In this document: positions 18,316-27,984 of the stretch, piece after piece | How positions within the stretch are numbered: the first letter of the stretch is position 1 | Layout of the letters: each line of letters opens with the position of its first letter | From: Erwinia sp. S63 | Lineage (GTDB): Bacteria; Pseudomonadota; Gammaproteobacteria; Enterobacterales; Enterobacteriaceae | Direction: 5' to 3' | Length of the DNA: 64,000 bases | Assembly: GCF_016625195.1 (NCBI RefSeq) | Contig: NZ_JACVUP010000007.1 | Location: 124,001 to 188,000 of the forward strand | The notes under the pieces: generated by a model | Told to the model about the DNA's origin: nothing | Database searches by the model: none | Seen by the model: the letters and a program-made list of their open reading frames with translations, nothing else | Made by a program: the position numbers and the translations under genes

Positions 18316-19914
18316 TTAGAACACCAGCGCCTGCCCATCCTTACGGCTTTCAGTGGCGGCAATGTAGAAGCCCTGCGGATCGCGCACAATCGCCTGCGCA
18401 CCGCCGAAGTTGTAGCTCTGTAACGGATCTTCTACCGTAATCTGATGGCCCATTTCGCGCAGTTTCGCCAGCACATTACGGTCGATACCCGGTTCAACCA
18501 CCACTGCGCGGCCTTGCTCGACGCGCCAGCGCGGTGCATCAATGGCTGCCTGCGGATTCTGCTTGTGCTGCATGATGCGCAGCGCCAGTTGCAGATGGCC
18601 CTGCGCCTGCATCGGGCCGCCCATCACGCCAAATGACATCAATGGCTGTCCCGCCGCATCCAGCGCAAACGCCGGAATGATGGTGTGGAACGGACGTTTG
18701 CTGCCGGCCACCACGTTCGGATGCTGCGGATCGAGCGAGAAGCCGCAGCCGCGGTTCTGCAAGCTGATGCCGGTGCCTGGCACCACCACGCCTGAACCGA
18801 AGCCCATGTAGTTAGACTGAATAAACGACACCATCATGCCGCTGGCATCGGCAGTCGACAGATATACGGTGCCGCTCTGCTGTGGGGAGCCGAAGGTAAA
18901 ATCACCGGCCTGATCGGGATTGATTAGCTGAGCGCGCTGCTTGAGGTAGCTGTCACTCAGCAGCAACTCTGCCGGGAATTCCAGATGGTCGTAATCGGTG
19001 ACGTAACGATCCAGATCGACCAGCGCCAGCTTCATCGCCTCGATGGACAAGTGCAGCCACGGCACGGAATCCGGCGTGTAGCTGCCGATGTCCCACTGCT
19101 CGAGAATACCGAGCGCAATCAAGGTAGCGATTCCCTGACCATTAGGCGGCAGCTCCTGCACCGAACCGTTGGCAAACGGGCGTGATAGCAGATCCACCCA
19201 ATCGGCGCGATGGTTATTGAGATCGGCCATGCTCAGTGCCGCGCCGTGCTGCCCGGCAAACGCCACTATTTTCTCGGCAAGCTCACCGCGATAGAAGGTT
19301 TCTCCGTTGGTTTCGGCGATTTTCTGCAGCGTGGCGGCCTGCGCCGGGTTGCGGAACAGTTCCCCGGCACGCGGCGGGTGACCGTCCGGCGCAAAACACT
19401 CGGTAAAGCCCGGCTGAGATTTCAGTTTGTTGTAGCCGCGCTGCCACAGATGGGCGATCAGCGGCGAAACCGGAAAGCCGTCACGGGCGTATTCGATGGC
19501 CGGTTGTGCCAGCGTGGTCAGCGGCAGCGTGGCAAAGCGCTCGGCCAACGTGATCCAGGCGGAAACCGCACCCGGCACGGTGACCGCCTCCCAACCGATT
19601 TCCGGCATGGTGCTCTGTCCGGCAAAGCGTTCTGCATTCCAGCTGGCAGGGGATCGGCCTGAGGCATTTAAGCCATGCAGCTCTTTTCCATCCCAGATAA
19701 TGGCAAATGCATCGCTGCCGATGCCGTTGCCGGTGGGTTCCAGCACGGTGAGCGCCATCGCCGTAGCAATCGCCGCATCTACCGCATTACCACCCTGTTG
19801 CAACATGCGCATCCCCGCCTGTGCGGCCAGCGGTTGAGACGTCGCAACCGCATTGCGGCCCATCATCGGGGCGCGGTGCGAGGCATAGCTAACGTTGAAA
19901 TCCAAATCACTCAT
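18316..19914 (-). CDS. Gamma-glutamyltransferase family Ntn-hydrolase
   Basis: A 532-residue protein of the gamma-glutamyltranspeptidase superfamily, which self-cleaves and acts on gamma-glutamyl or acyl-amide bonds. Signatures are NAVATSQPLAAQAGMRMLQQGGNAVDAAIATA near the N-terminus, the predicted nucleophile in SGTVYLSTADASGMMVSFIQSNY, and the GVMGGPMQAQGHLQ block. There is no signal peptide, unlike periplasmic Ggt, so a cytoplasmic YwrD/acylase-like role is more likely. The start at 19914 (MSDLDFNV) is favoured over an ATG at 19959 because the segment before it is not family-like. It diverges from the riboswitch-controlled operon, but a functional link is not shown. Confidence 0.85.
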   Translation of the reverse strand: MSDLDFNVSYASHRAPMMGRNAVATSQPLAAQAGMRMLQQGGNAVDAAIATAMALTVLEPTGNGIGSDAFAIIWDGKELHGLNASGRSPASWNAERFAGQSTMPEIGWEAVTVPGAVSAWITLAERFATLPLTTLAQPAIEYARDGFPVSPLIAHLWQRGYNKLKSQPGFTECFAPDGHPPRAGELFRNPAQAATLQKIAETNGETFYRGELAEKIVAFAGQHGAALSMADLNNHRADWVDLLSRPFANGSVQELPPNGQGIATLIALGILEQWDIGSYTPDSVPWLHLSIEAMKLALVDLDRYVTDYDHLEFPAELLLSDSYLKQRAQLINPDQAGDFTFGSPQQSGTVYLSTADASGMMVSFIQSNYMGFGSGVVVPGTGISLQNRGCGFSLDPQHPNVVAGSKRPFHTIIPAFALDAAGQPLMSFGVMGGPMQAQGHLQLALRIMQHKQNPQAAIDAPRWRVEQGRAVVVEPGIDRNVLAKLREMGHQITVEDPLQSYNFGGAQAIVRDPQGFYIAATESRKDGQALVF

Positions 19915-20105
19915 AACTTGAGGTACCTCTGCTTCATGCTGGTGCGGGGGTTGCTGCATCACCGTGCATCATGGGTTGGCAGCGAGGCGAAAATTTAATA
20001 ATAAGCCAGATAATTCATGCCAATAGAACATTGGCACTTTTTTTGAATGTGTTTACGCAGATGCAGGAGCGATAGCGGGCAACCGATGTCGCCAGACAAT
20101 TTGCA

Positions 20106-20197
20106 ATGGGTCACTAGGGTTCCGGTCGAAAGATGCTGGTCCGAGAGTGACCGACCGTCCTCTGACGGTTACACGGCGGGACAAAAGCCCGGGAGGA
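20106..20197 (+). ncRNA. Guanidine-I riboswitch (ykkC class) aptamer
   Basis: The sequence carries the hallmark conserved blocks in order: CACTAGGGTTCCGG (about 20112), GGTCCGAGAG (about 20138) and ACACGGCGGGACAAAAG followed by CCCGGGAGG (20171-20196). These are the invariant parts of the ykkC aptamer, which binds guanidinium. It precedes an ABC importer and carboxylase set, the classic guanidine-I regulon. Boundaries are approximate. Confidence 0.95.
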
Positions 20198-20235
20198 AAG
20201 CGAGATCGTTGCTCGCCGCCTCCTGCTTTTATTTC
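20192..20235 (+). terminator. Riboswitch expression-platform terminator
   Basis: GGAGG (20192-20196), the 3' end of the aptamer, pairs with CCTCC (20219-20223). Inside it GCGAG (20200-20204) pairs with CTCGC (20212-20216), and a T-rich tract follows (20225-20233). Because GGAGG belongs to both structures, ligand-bound aptamer should block this terminator, giving an ON switch. Confidence 0.75.
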
Positions 20236-20260
20236 GCCCGTTAACGCCAGAGGAACCATC

Positions 20261-21319
20261 ATGATCAAAGCCTGCCTTCGCTTGCTGTTGCTTTGCACCG
20301 TCGTACTGTTCAGCGTCAATACGCTGGCCGCCGACAAACCCTCCTTCAAGATCTGTTGGTCCATTTACGCGGGCTGGATGCCATGGGATTTCGCCCAGCA
20401 GAGTGGCATCGTGAAAAAATGGGCCGATAAATACGGCATCGACATCCAGTTTGTGCAGGTCAATGACTACATCGAATCGGTGAATCAGTACACCGCTGGT
20501 GGCTTTGACGGCTGCACCATGACCAACATGGATGCCCTGACCATTCCTGCCACCGGCGGCGTGGACAGCACCGCACTGATTGTCGGCGACTACTCCAACG
20601 GCAATGACGGCATTGTGCTGAAAGGCAAAGGCAACATTGCCTCGCTGAAAGGCAAGCCGATCAATCTGGTCGAACTCTCGGTCTCTCACTATCTGCTGGC
20701 GCGTGCGCTGGAGAAATCCGGCATGAGCGAGAAAGATGTCAAAGTGGTCAACACCGCCGATGCCGATCTGGCGGCGGCGTTCGGCACGTCTGACGTGCAC
20801 TCCATCGTCACGTGGAACCCACTGCTGGCCGAAGCGGAAAAGCAACCGGACAGCCATCTGATTTTCTCTTCTGCACAGATCCCGGGCGAAATCCTCGACT
20901 TGCTGGTGGTGAATACCGCCACCCTGAAAAAGTATCCGCAGCTTGGCAAAGCCCTGACCGGCGCATGGTATGAAACCCTGAAAACCATGTCCGGCGCCAG
21001 TGACAGCGCCAAAGCTGCCCGCACGCAAATGGCGCAGGCTTCCGGCACCGATCTGGCGGGCTTCGATCAGCAGCTGGCCGCCACTCACCTGTTTAGCGAT
21101 GCCAAAACCACCCTCGATTTTGTCGACAGCCCACAGCTGAAAGCCACCATGCAGCTGGTCGCGGAGTTCTCCTTCAAACACGGATTACTAGGCGAAGGGG
21201 CACCGAGCGCCGATGTGGTGGGCGTGGAAACGCCAGCCGGTAATTGGGGTGATACCAACAACCTGAAACTGCGCTTCACCGATGAGTACACCAAGCTGGC
21301 CGCCGCTGGTCAGCTATAA
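20261..21319 (+). CDS. ABC transporter substrate-binding protein, predicted guanidine importer
   Basis: A 352-residue periplasmic binding protein of the NitT/TauT type. The signal peptide covers residues 1-23 (cleavage after NTLAA). The mature protein starts near DKPSFKICWSIYAGWMPWDFAQQ, a segment typical of the binding proteins that travel with urea-carboxylase-type operons. The ATG at 20261 follows AGAGGAACC. It is the first gene after the guanidine-I riboswitch and begins a six-gene operon. The substrate is inferred from the riboswitch and not from the protein itself. Confidence 0.88.
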   Translation: MIKACLRLLLLCTVVLFSVNTLAADKPSFKICWSIYAGWMPWDFAQQSGIVKKWADKYGIDIQFVQVNDYIESVNQYTAGGFDGCTMTNMDALTIPATGGVDSTALIVGDYSNGNDGIVLKGKGNIASLKGKPINLVELSVSHYLLARALEKSGMSEKDVKVVNTADADLAAAFGTSDVHSIVTWNPLLAEAEKQPDSHLIFSSAQIPGEILDLLVVNTATLKKYPQLGKALTGAWYETLKTMSGASDSAKAARTQMAQASGTDLAGFDQQLAATHLFSDAKTTLDFVDSPQLKATMQLVAEFSFKHGLLGEGAPSADVVGVETPAGNWGDTNNLKLRFTDEYTKLAAAGQL

Positions 21320-21327
21320 GCGAGACG

Positions 21328-22146
21328 ATGCCGATGCGTAAATTGATCAACTACCAACCGCTGCCGCTCGGTCGCCTGCTGCTTGGCATCCTGCCGCTGC
21401 TGGTGCTGCTGCTGGTCTATCTGTTCGCGTCGGATGCGCGTCTCAGCCTAAATGCCGCAGACAAACTGCTGCCGGGGTTTAACGCGATGGGGGACGCCAT
21501 CAGTCGCATGGCGTTTCAGCCCAGCCCGCGCACGGGGGAATATCTGCTATGGACCGACACCGCCGCCAGCCTGATGCGTCTGCTGAGCGGCGTGGCGATC
21601 AGCGCGCTGCTGGCGCTGGCGATTGGCCTGTTCACCGGTGCGTTACCGGTGGTGCGTGCGGTGCTGGCTCCGCTGGTGACGGTGGTGGCGCTGGTGCCAC
21701 CGCTGGCGATTCTGCCGATTCTGTTTATCTGCTTTGGCCTCGGCGAAGTGTCGAAAGTGGTGCTGATCGTGATTGGTATTACCCCGCTGATTGCGCGCGA
21801 TTTGCAGTTGCAGGTGGAGAAAATCCCGCGCGAGCAGCTGGTGAAAGCGCAGACGCTCGGTGGGCACAGCGCGCAGATTTTGTGGCGCGTGATCCTGCCG
21901 CAGATGATGCCGCGTCTGCTGGATGCGGTTCGTCTTTCGCTGGCGTCGGCGTGGTTGTTCCTGATTGCTGCTGAAGCGATCGCCGCCACCGAAGGGCTGG
22001 GATATCGCATCTTCCTGATGCGCCGTTATCTGGCGATGGATGTGATTTTGCCTTACGTGGCGTGGATCGCGCTGCTGGCCTTTGTGCTCGACCTGCTGCT
22101 GCGGCTGATCAGCCGTCGCTGCTGGCCGTGGTATCACGCGAAATGA
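21328..22146 (+). CDS. ABC transporter permease of the guanidine-associated importer
   Basis: A 272-residue SsuC/TauC-like inner-membrane permease with about six membrane segments. The EAA-type coupling loop is QLVKAQTLGGHSAQILWRVILPQ in the C-terminal half. The start at 21328 lies 8 bp after the binding-protein stop, and an ATG at 21334 is an equally good alternative. It works with the ATPase encoded 14 bp downstream. Confidence 0.88.
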   Translation: MPMRKLINYQPLPLGRLLLGILPLLVLLLVYLFASDARLSLNAADKLLPGFNAMGDAISRMAFQPSPRTGEYLLWTDTAASLMRLLSGVAISALLALAIGLFTGALPVVRAVLAPLVTVVALVPPLAILPILFICFGLGEVSKVVLIVIGITPLIARDLQLQVEKIPREQLVKAQTLGGHSAQILWRVILPQMMPRLLDAVRLSLASAWLFLIAAEAIAATEGLGYRIFLMRRYLAMDVILPYVAWIALLAFVLDLLLRLISRRCWPWYHAK

Positions 22147-22160
22147 TTCAGGAGCGAACC

Positions 22161-22922
22161 ATGCCATTACTGCAACTGAAAAACCTCGAAAAACATTACG
22201 GCGATCAGGTGGTGCTGGAACGTCTCAACATCAACGTCGAGCAGGGCGAGTTTGTGGCGATTGTCGGGGCATCCGGCTGTGGCAAAACCACCTTCCTCAA
22301 CATGCTGCTCGGCACCGAATCGCCGACCAAAGGCCAACTGCTGCTGGATGGCGAACCCATCCCCGACGAACCGGATGCCCATCGCGGCGTGGTATTCCAG
22401 CGCTATTCGGTATTTCCCCATCTGACGGTGCTCGGCAACGTGATGCTGGCGGAAGAGTTCAGCAGCGCCCGCTGGCTGGGACGTGTGTGGGGCAAAAAGC
22501 GCCAGGCAATACGTCAGCGTGCGCAGGCAATGCTGGCGCAGGTTGGCCTGGAACACGCGCAAAGCAAATACCCGCATCAGCTCTCGGGCGGTATGCAGCA
22601 GCGTTTGGCGCTGGCGCAGGCGCTGATGAAACAGCCGCGCATCCTGCTGCTCGACGAACCCTTTGGGGCGCTCGATCCTGGCATCCGCCATGAGATGCAT
22701 CAGCTAATTACTCGCCTGTGGCAGCAGCACAACCTGACCATTTTTATGATCACGCATGACCTGAAAGAGGGCTTCAGCCTGGCTTCGCGCCTGCTGGTGT
22801 TCGACAAACTGCGTCATGACCCACACGCGCCGGAAGCCTGGGGCGCGACTATCACTTACGACCTGCCGCTGGATCGCACACAGCCTGATGCTGCGCTGCC
22901 GTCTGAGCCGCAGGTGGCTTAA
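22161..22922 (+). CDS. ABC transporter ATP-binding protein of the guanidine-associated importer
   Basis: A 253-residue ABC ATPase. Walker A is GASGCGKTT (about residues 37-45), the Q-loop is FQRYSVFPH, the signature is LSGGMQQR and Walker B is ILLLDEPFGALD. The start MPLLQLKNLEKHYG is preceded by AGGAG at the proper distance, and an ATG at 22143 lies inside the permease end. It energises import of the riboswitch-linked substrate. Confidence 0.92.
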   Translation: MPLLQLKNLEKHYGDQVVLERLNINVEQGEFVAIVGASGCGKTTFLNMLLGTESPTKGQLLLDGEPIPDEPDAHRGVVFQRYSVFPHLTVLGNVMLAEEFSSARWLGRVWGKKRQAIRQRAQAMLAQVGLEHAQSKYPHQLSGGMQQRLALAQALMKQPRILLLDEPFGALDPGIRHEMHQLITRLWQQHNLTIFMITHDLKEGFSLASRLLVFDKLRHDPHAPEAWGATITYDLPLDRTQPDAALPSEPQVA

Positions 22923-22933
22923 AGGAGCATCAT

Positions 22934-23641
22934 ATGAACGCTTATCAAACTCTGTTACCGGCAGGATCGCACTGGTCGCTGGTGATGCGCAGCGGTACGG
23001 CGCTAACGCTGACCGATATCGAAGGCGGCGCCAACGTCGGCATGCTGTTCTACAACCCGGAAAATCTGCTGGAGCGCTACAACGCGCCCGATACGTTGAA
23101 GTGCCAGCACACTTTCCGCCTGACGGCCGGGCACTGCCTTTACTCCGATATGGGACGCATTTTCTGCGGCATCGAAGAAGACAGCTTCGGCTGGCATGAG
23201 AGCGTCTGCGGCACCTTAAATGCGGAACAAACTGCCGCACGTTTCGGCGCCAGCGACTATCAGCAGGCGCGCAATCTGCGCCATCAAAACGGCTACGACA
23301 GCTTCCTCGTCGAGCTGGCGAAATATGGCCTTGGTCAGCGTGATATGGCCTCTAGCCTCAATCTGTTTGCCAGGGTGCGCGCCGATGATAACGGTACGCT
23401 GCAACTGGAACAGCAGGGTGCGCCGGGTGCACAGGTGCGACTGCGCTTTGCCATGGACACGCTGGTGATGCTGCATACCTGCCCGCATCCGCTGAATGCC
23501 AGCAGCGAATATCCGCGCCAGCCGGTGCAGCTCGCACTGGACGCCCAGCGTGCGCCGCTGCCGGAAATTTGCCTGGCACGCGAAGAAAACCAGCGCGGCC
23601 TGCGCAACAACGCGCTCTATCAGCTGCAAGGAGAAATCTGA
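22934..23641 (+). CDS. DUF1989 protein (urea-carboxylase-associated protein 2), probable carboxyguanidine deiminase subunit
   Basis: A 235-residue DUF1989 member. [46 protein letters not shown] and the middle [22 protein letters not shown] are conserved in UAAP2 proteins. AAAGGAG precedes the ATG. In guanidine operons the two DUF1989 proteins form a heteromeric deiminase (CgdAB) that turns carboxyguanidine into allophanate, so that role is inferred from family and context. Its stop overlaps the next start by one base (TGATG), consistent with a paired subunit. Confidence 0.85.
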   Translation: MNAYQTLLPAGSHWSLVMRSGTALTLTDIEGGANVGMLFYNPENLLERYNAPDTLKCQHTFRLTAGHCLYSDMGRIFCGIEEDSFGWHESVCGTLNAEQTAARFGASDYQQARNLRHQNGYDSFLVELAKYGLGQRDMASSLNLFARVRADDNGTLQLEQQGAPGAQVRLRFAMDTLVMLHTCPHPLNASSEYPRQPVQLALDAQRAPLPEICLAREENQRGLRNNALYQLQGEI

Positions 23642-24276
23642 TGATCACTGAAAGCTTACTCAGTCCCGCCGAAGCGCCATTCCAACAGCAGGTGAACGCC
23701 GGTGATTACTGGTTGCAGCGCATCGAAGCGGGCCAGACCTTGCGTATCACCGATCTGGAGGGTAATCAGGCTGCCGATACCCTGTTCTTCAATGCCGACG
23801 ACACCGCCGAGCGCTACAGCATGAGCGATACGCTGCGCGGGCAAAAAAATGTGTTTCTGAGTGCAGGCAGCGTGCTGCGTTCCAACTTAGATCGCCCAAT
23901 GCTGACGATAACTGCCGATACCTGTGGTCGCCACGATACGCTGGGCGGGGCCTGTTCCTGTGAGAGCAACACCGTGCGTTACGATCTGGAGAAGCGCCAT
24001 ATGCACTCCTGCCGTGACAGCTGGATGCTGGCGGTGGCCGAGAAGCCGGAATTCGGCCTGACGCGTCGCGATATCACTCACAACATCAACTTCTTTATGA
24101 ACGTGCCGGTGACGCACGACGGCGGTTTGACCTTCGCCGATGGCATTTCTGCTCCCGGCAAATACGTCGAGATGGTGGCGCAGATGAACATCCTGGTGCT
24201 GATCTCCAACTGCCCACAGCTCAACAATCCCTGTAACGGTTACAACCCCACGCCGATCTTAGTCAGCGTGTGGTGA
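23641..24276 (+). CDS. DUF1989 protein (urea-carboxylase-associated protein 1), probable carboxyguanidine deiminase subunit
   Basis: A 211-residue DUF1989 protein and the second subunit of the predicted carboxyguanidine deiminase. It has the Cys-rich metal-binding segment [17 protein letters not shown] and the conserved [11 protein letters not shown] / [34 protein letters not shown] end. It is translationally coupled to the preceding gene. The start at 23641 is preferred to an in-frame ATG at 23569 inside the upstream gene. Confidence 0.85.
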   Translation: MITESLLSPAEAPFQQQVNAGDYWLQRIEAGQTLRITDLEGNQAADTLFFNADDTAERYSMSDTLRGQKNVFLSAGSVLRSNLDRPMLTITADTCGRHDTLGGACSCESNTVRYDLEKRHMHSCRDSWMLAVAEKPEFGLTRRDITHNINFFMNVPVTHDGGLTFADGISAPGKYVEMVAQMNILVLISNCPQLNNPCNGYNPTPILVSVW

Positions 24277-24355
24277 TGCTTTGACGCAACGGGACGACCC
24301 GTTTTTTGCCGTCATTGTCCACGCAGGACGACCTGCCGTAATAGAGATTTCACTC

Positions 24356-27300
24356 ATGATTGATCGCGTATTGATTGCCAACCGTGGCGCGATTGCCGTG
24401 CGCATTATCCGTACCCTGCAAGCCATGAATATTCGCGCGATTGCGGTGTATGCCGAAGCCGATCGCCATGCGCGGCATGTGCGTCTGGCCGATGAAGCCT
24501 GGTCGTTGGGCGAGGGACAGGTGCGAGACACTTACCTCAATCAGCAGAAAATACTGGCGATTGCCGCACAGAGCGGGGCGCAGGCGGTGCATCCGGGTTA
24601 CGGCTTCCTCAGCGAAAACCCCGAGTTTGTGACGCGCTGTGAAGCGGCAGGGGTGCAGTTCCTCGGCCCGAGTGCCGAACAGATGGCGGCGTTTGGTTTG
24701 AAACACCGTGCGCGTGCGCTGGCACAGGAGAATCAGGTGCCGCTGCTGCCGGGCAGTGGTTTGCTGACTTCGCTGGACGAAGCGCGAATGATGGCAGAGG
24801 AGATTGGCTATCCGGTGATGCTGAAGAGTACCGCGGGCGGCGGCGGCATTGGTATGCAGCGCTGTGGCGATGCTGAACAGCTCAACGCCGCATTTACCCG
24901 CGTGAAGCGTCTGGCTGGCAATAATTTCGCCGACGATGGCGTATTTTTAGAGAAGTTTATCGCCCGCGCGCGCCACATTGAGGTGCAAATTTTTGGCGAT
25001 GGGGCCGGCAATGTGATTGCCCTTGGCGAGCGTGACTGCTCTGCTCAGCGTCGCAACCAAAAAGTGCTGGAAGAAACACCCGCACCGGGATTGAGTGCGG
25101 CGGTGCGCGGTGAGTTGCAAGCAACTGCGGTGCGACTGGCGCGTGCGGTCAACTACCGTAGCGCAGGCACCGTGGAGTATGTCTACGATGATGCCAGCCA
25201 GCAGTTCTGGTTCCTTGAAGTAAACACCCGTTTGCAGGTGGAACACGGCGTAACGGAAATGGTGTACGGCGTGGATTTAGTGCGCTGGATGGTGGAGCTG
25301 GCGCAGCAAACGTTGCCGCCGATTCACACCTTATCGACCGAAGCGCAAGGCCATGCCATTCAGGTGCGACTTTACGCGGAAGATCCGGCCAAACAGTTCC
25401 AGCCCAGTGCCGGTTTGCTCAGCCATGTCCAGTTCCCGACGGAGAGTGAAAACGCCACGCTGCGCATCGACAGCAGCGTGGAAACTGGCATGGAGGTTTC
25501 GCCATTCTACGATCCGATGCTGGCAAAAGTGATTGTGCATGCGGCCAGCCGTGAGGTGGCATTGCTCAGCATGGCGCAGGCGCTGGACGCCACCGAGCTG
25601 TACGGCATTGAAACCAATCTGCTGTGGTTACGCCATCTTTGCTCACTGCCGGAAGTGCAGCAGGGCCGCATCATCACCGCCACCCTGGGCGGCGTGCAGT
25701 GGCAGCCGCCGACGCTGGATATCCTCAGCGGCGGCACCTTGACCACGGTGCAGGATGCGCCTGGCCGCGTCGGTTACTGGCACGTCGGTGTGCCGCCGTC
25801 TGGCCCATTTGACAGCCGCGCGTTCCAGTTGGGTAATCGCTTATTGAATAACGACGCGCAGGCGGCGGGGCTGGAGATTACTTTGCGCGGCCCCACGTTG
25901 CGTTTTAATCAGGCGTGCAGTTTTGTTTTAACCGGCGCACCGATTGCCGCGCAGCTGGATCAGCAGTCGTTAACGATGCATCAGATCGTCACTGCACAGG
26001 CCGGGCAAACCCTGACGCTGGGTGATGTGAGTGAAGGGTGCCGCAGCTATCTGCTGCTGGCGGGCGGCTTGAATACGCCGCGCTATCTTGGCAGCCGCAG
26101 CACCTTTACGCTCGGCAAGTTTGGCGGCCACGCCGGGCGCGCTTTGCGTGCAGGCGACGTGTTACATCTCGCCGATCCGCAAGTGCTGGCAACGGCAGAT
26201 TTACCTGCCGAGCTGGTGCCTGAACTCAACGGCGAATGGCAGCTGCGGGTGATTTATGGCCCGCACGGCGCACCGACCTTCTTTACCGATGAAGATATCG
26301 AGGCGTTCTTTGCCGCCGAGTGGCAGGTGCACTACAACTCCAGCCGCACCGGCATCCGCCTGATTGGCCCCAAACCGACCTGGGCGCGCAGCGATGGCGG
26401 CGAAGCGGGTATGCATCCCTCCAATATTCACGACAATGCCTATGCCTTTGGTACGGTGGATTTTACTGGCGATATGCCGGTGATCCTCGGCCCGGACGGT
26501 CCCTCACTCGGTGGCTTTGTCTGCCCCGCCACGGTGATCGAGGCCGATCTGTGGAAGCTGGGACAGCTCAAAGCCGGGGATCGTGTGCGCTTCCTGCCGA
26601 TCGATCTGAGTGATGCCGATCAACTGGCCCAGGCGCAGCGTGAAGCGATCATTAAACTGCAATCAGCACCGCTTACAGTGAACGCTGCTCTGCCCCTTAT
26701 TGATCCATTATTGCACCATCATGCGGCAGAAAATGGGCGTCCATCGCTCAGCGTACGTGCGGCAGGTGACCGCTTCCTGCTGGTCGAATATGGCGATTTG
26801 ATGCTGGATATCGCCCTGCGGTTTCGCGTGCATGCGTTGATGCAACAGCTGGAAGCCCATCCATTACCGGGACAGCTGGAGTTAACGCCGGGCATCCGTT
26901 CGCTGCAGGTGCACTACGACGCACAACACTGTGTGAGAAGTGAGCTGTTGGCGCAAATTTTGCACATTGATCATGCGCTGGGCGACCTCAGCGAGGCCGC
27001 TGTGCCCTCGCGCACACTGTGGTTACCGCTCAGTTGGGACGATGCGGCCTGTCGTGAGGCTATCACCCGCTACAGTCAGTCGGTACGACCCAATGCGCCG
27101 TGGTGCCCCAGCAATATTGAATTTATCCGCCGCATCAATGGCCTGGCCAGCATTGATGAGGTGAAAGAGATCGTGTTCAGTGCCGCCTATCTGGTAATGG
27201 GGCTGGGCGATGTCTATCTCGGTGCGCCCGTGGCGACGCCGCTCGATCCACGTCATCGTCTGGTCACCACCAAATACAATCCAGCGCGCACCTGGACAGC

Positions 27301-27955
27301 GGAAAACTCGGTGGGCATTGGTGGCGCCTATATGTGCGTATATGGCATGGAAGGGCCGGGCGGTTACCAGTTTGTCGGGCGCACCATGCAGATGTGGAAC
27401 CGCGATCGACAAACCCCGGCGTTTACTCAGCCGTGGCTGTTGCGCTTCTTCGATCAAATCCGCTTTTATCCGGTCAGCGCCGAGGAATTACTCACCATTC
27501 GCGAGCGTTTCCCGTGGGGTGACTATCCGCTGCGTAGCGAAGAGGGCGAATTCCGCCTCGCAGATTATCAGGCGATGCTGGTGGAGCAGGCGGAGGAAAT
27601 CGACGCCTTCCAGCAGCAACGTCAGCAGGCCTTTGACAGTGAGCTGGCGCGCTGGCGCGTAGAAGGGCAATTCACCTTCGACAGTCAACTGCAGGAACAG
27701 AGTAGTGAAGAGATTACGGTGCCTGCAGGGTGTAGCCCGGTAGAGAGCCAGGTGGCGGGTAGCGTGTGGCAATGGTTGGTTGATGAAGGCAGTGAGATTG
27801 AAGCGGGCGCCACGGTAGGCATTCTCGAATCTATGAAGATGGAAATCCCGATCGTGGCGCCAGTCAGTGGAAAAATCCATCGTTTCTATCGCCAGGCCGG
27901 GCAGCAAGTGCAGGCGGGTCAATTGCTTATGGTGATCGATCCTTTTGCGGCATAA
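24356..27955 (+). CDS. Biotin-dependent guanidine/urea carboxylase
   Basis: A 1199-residue multidomain carboxylase. A biotin carboxylase with ATP-grasp (residues 1-450, KSTAGGGGIGMQR) is followed by KipA/AHS2 (about 455-760), KipI/AHS1 (about 790-1080) and a C-terminal biotinyl domain with the biotin lysine K1161 in ESMKMEIP. It lacks the fused allophanate hydrolase of yeast Dur1,2. Proteins of this family under guanidine-I riboswitches were shown to prefer guanidine over urea. The carboxyltransferase motif reads GTVDFTGD, with D702 where, as I recall, urea-specific enzymes have Asn. The start at 24356 (MIDRVLIANRG) matches the family, and the in-frame start at 24281 is rejected. No allophanate hydrolase gene follows. 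Confidence 0.9.
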   Translation: MIDRVLIANRGAIAVRIIRTLQAMNIRAIAVYAEADRHARHVRLADEAWSLGEGQVRDTYLNQQKILAIAAQSGAQAVHPGYGFLSENPEFVTRCEAAGVQFLGPSAEQMAAFGLKHRARALAQENQVPLLPGSGLLTSLDEARMMAEEIGYPVMLKSTAGGGGIGMQRCGDAEQLNAAFTRVKRLAGNNFADDGVFLEKFIARARHIEVQIFGDGAGNVIALGERDCSAQRRNQKVLEETPAPGLSAAVRGELQATAVRLARAVNYRSAGTVEYVYDDASQQFWFLEVNTRLQVEHGVTEMVYGVDLVRWMVELAQQTLPPIHTLSTEAQGHAIQVRLYAEDPAKQFQPSAGLLSHVQFPTESENATLRIDSSVETGMEVSPFYDPMLAKVIVHAASREVALLSMAQALDATELYGIETNLLWLRHLCSLPEVQQGRIITATLGGVQWQPPTLDILSGGTLTTVQDAPGRVGYWHVGVPPSGPFDSRAFQLGNRLLNNDAQAAGLEITLRGPTLRFNQACSFVLTGAPIAAQLDQQSLTMHQIVTAQAGQTLTLGDVSEGCRSYLLLAGGLNTPRYLGSRSTFTLGKFGGHAGRALRAGDVLHLADPQVLATADLPAELVPELNGEWQLRVIYGPHGAPTFFTDEDIEAFFAAEWQVHYNSSRTGIRLIGPKPTWARSDGGEAGMHPSNIHDNAYAFGTVDFTGDMPVILGPDGPSLGGFVCPATVIEADLWKLGQLKAGDRVRFLPIDLSDADQLAQAQREAIIKLQSAPLTVNAALPLIDPLLHHHAAENGRPSLSVRAAGDRFLLVEYGDLMLDIALRFRVHALMQQLEAHPLPGQLELTPGIRSLQVHYDAQHCVRSELLAQILHIDHALGDLSEAAVPSRTLWLPLSWDDAACREAITRYSQSVRPNAPWCPSNIEFIRRINGLASIDEVKEIVFSAAYLVMGLGDVYLGAPVATPLDPRHRLVTTKYNPARTWTAENSVGIGGAYMCVYGMEGPGGYQFVGRTMQMWNRDRQTPAFTQPWLLRFFDQIRFYPVSAEELLTIRERFPWGDYPLRSEEGEFRLADYQAMLVEQAEEIDAFQQQRQQAFDSELARWRVEGQFTFDSQLQEQSSEEITVPAGCSPVESQVAGSVWQWLVDEGSEIEAGATVGILESMKMEIPIVAPVSGKIHRFYRQAGQQVQAGQLLMVIDPFAA

Positions 27956-27984
27956 GTAAGAATAAAAAATAATCAGTAATCACG

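Noticed and set aside
18316-19914. Gamma-glutamyltransferase as the missing amide hydrolase of the guanidine pathway
   Set aside because: It is an Ntn-hydrolase of a different fold from allophanate hydrolase (amidase signature family) and lies outside the riboswitch transcript.
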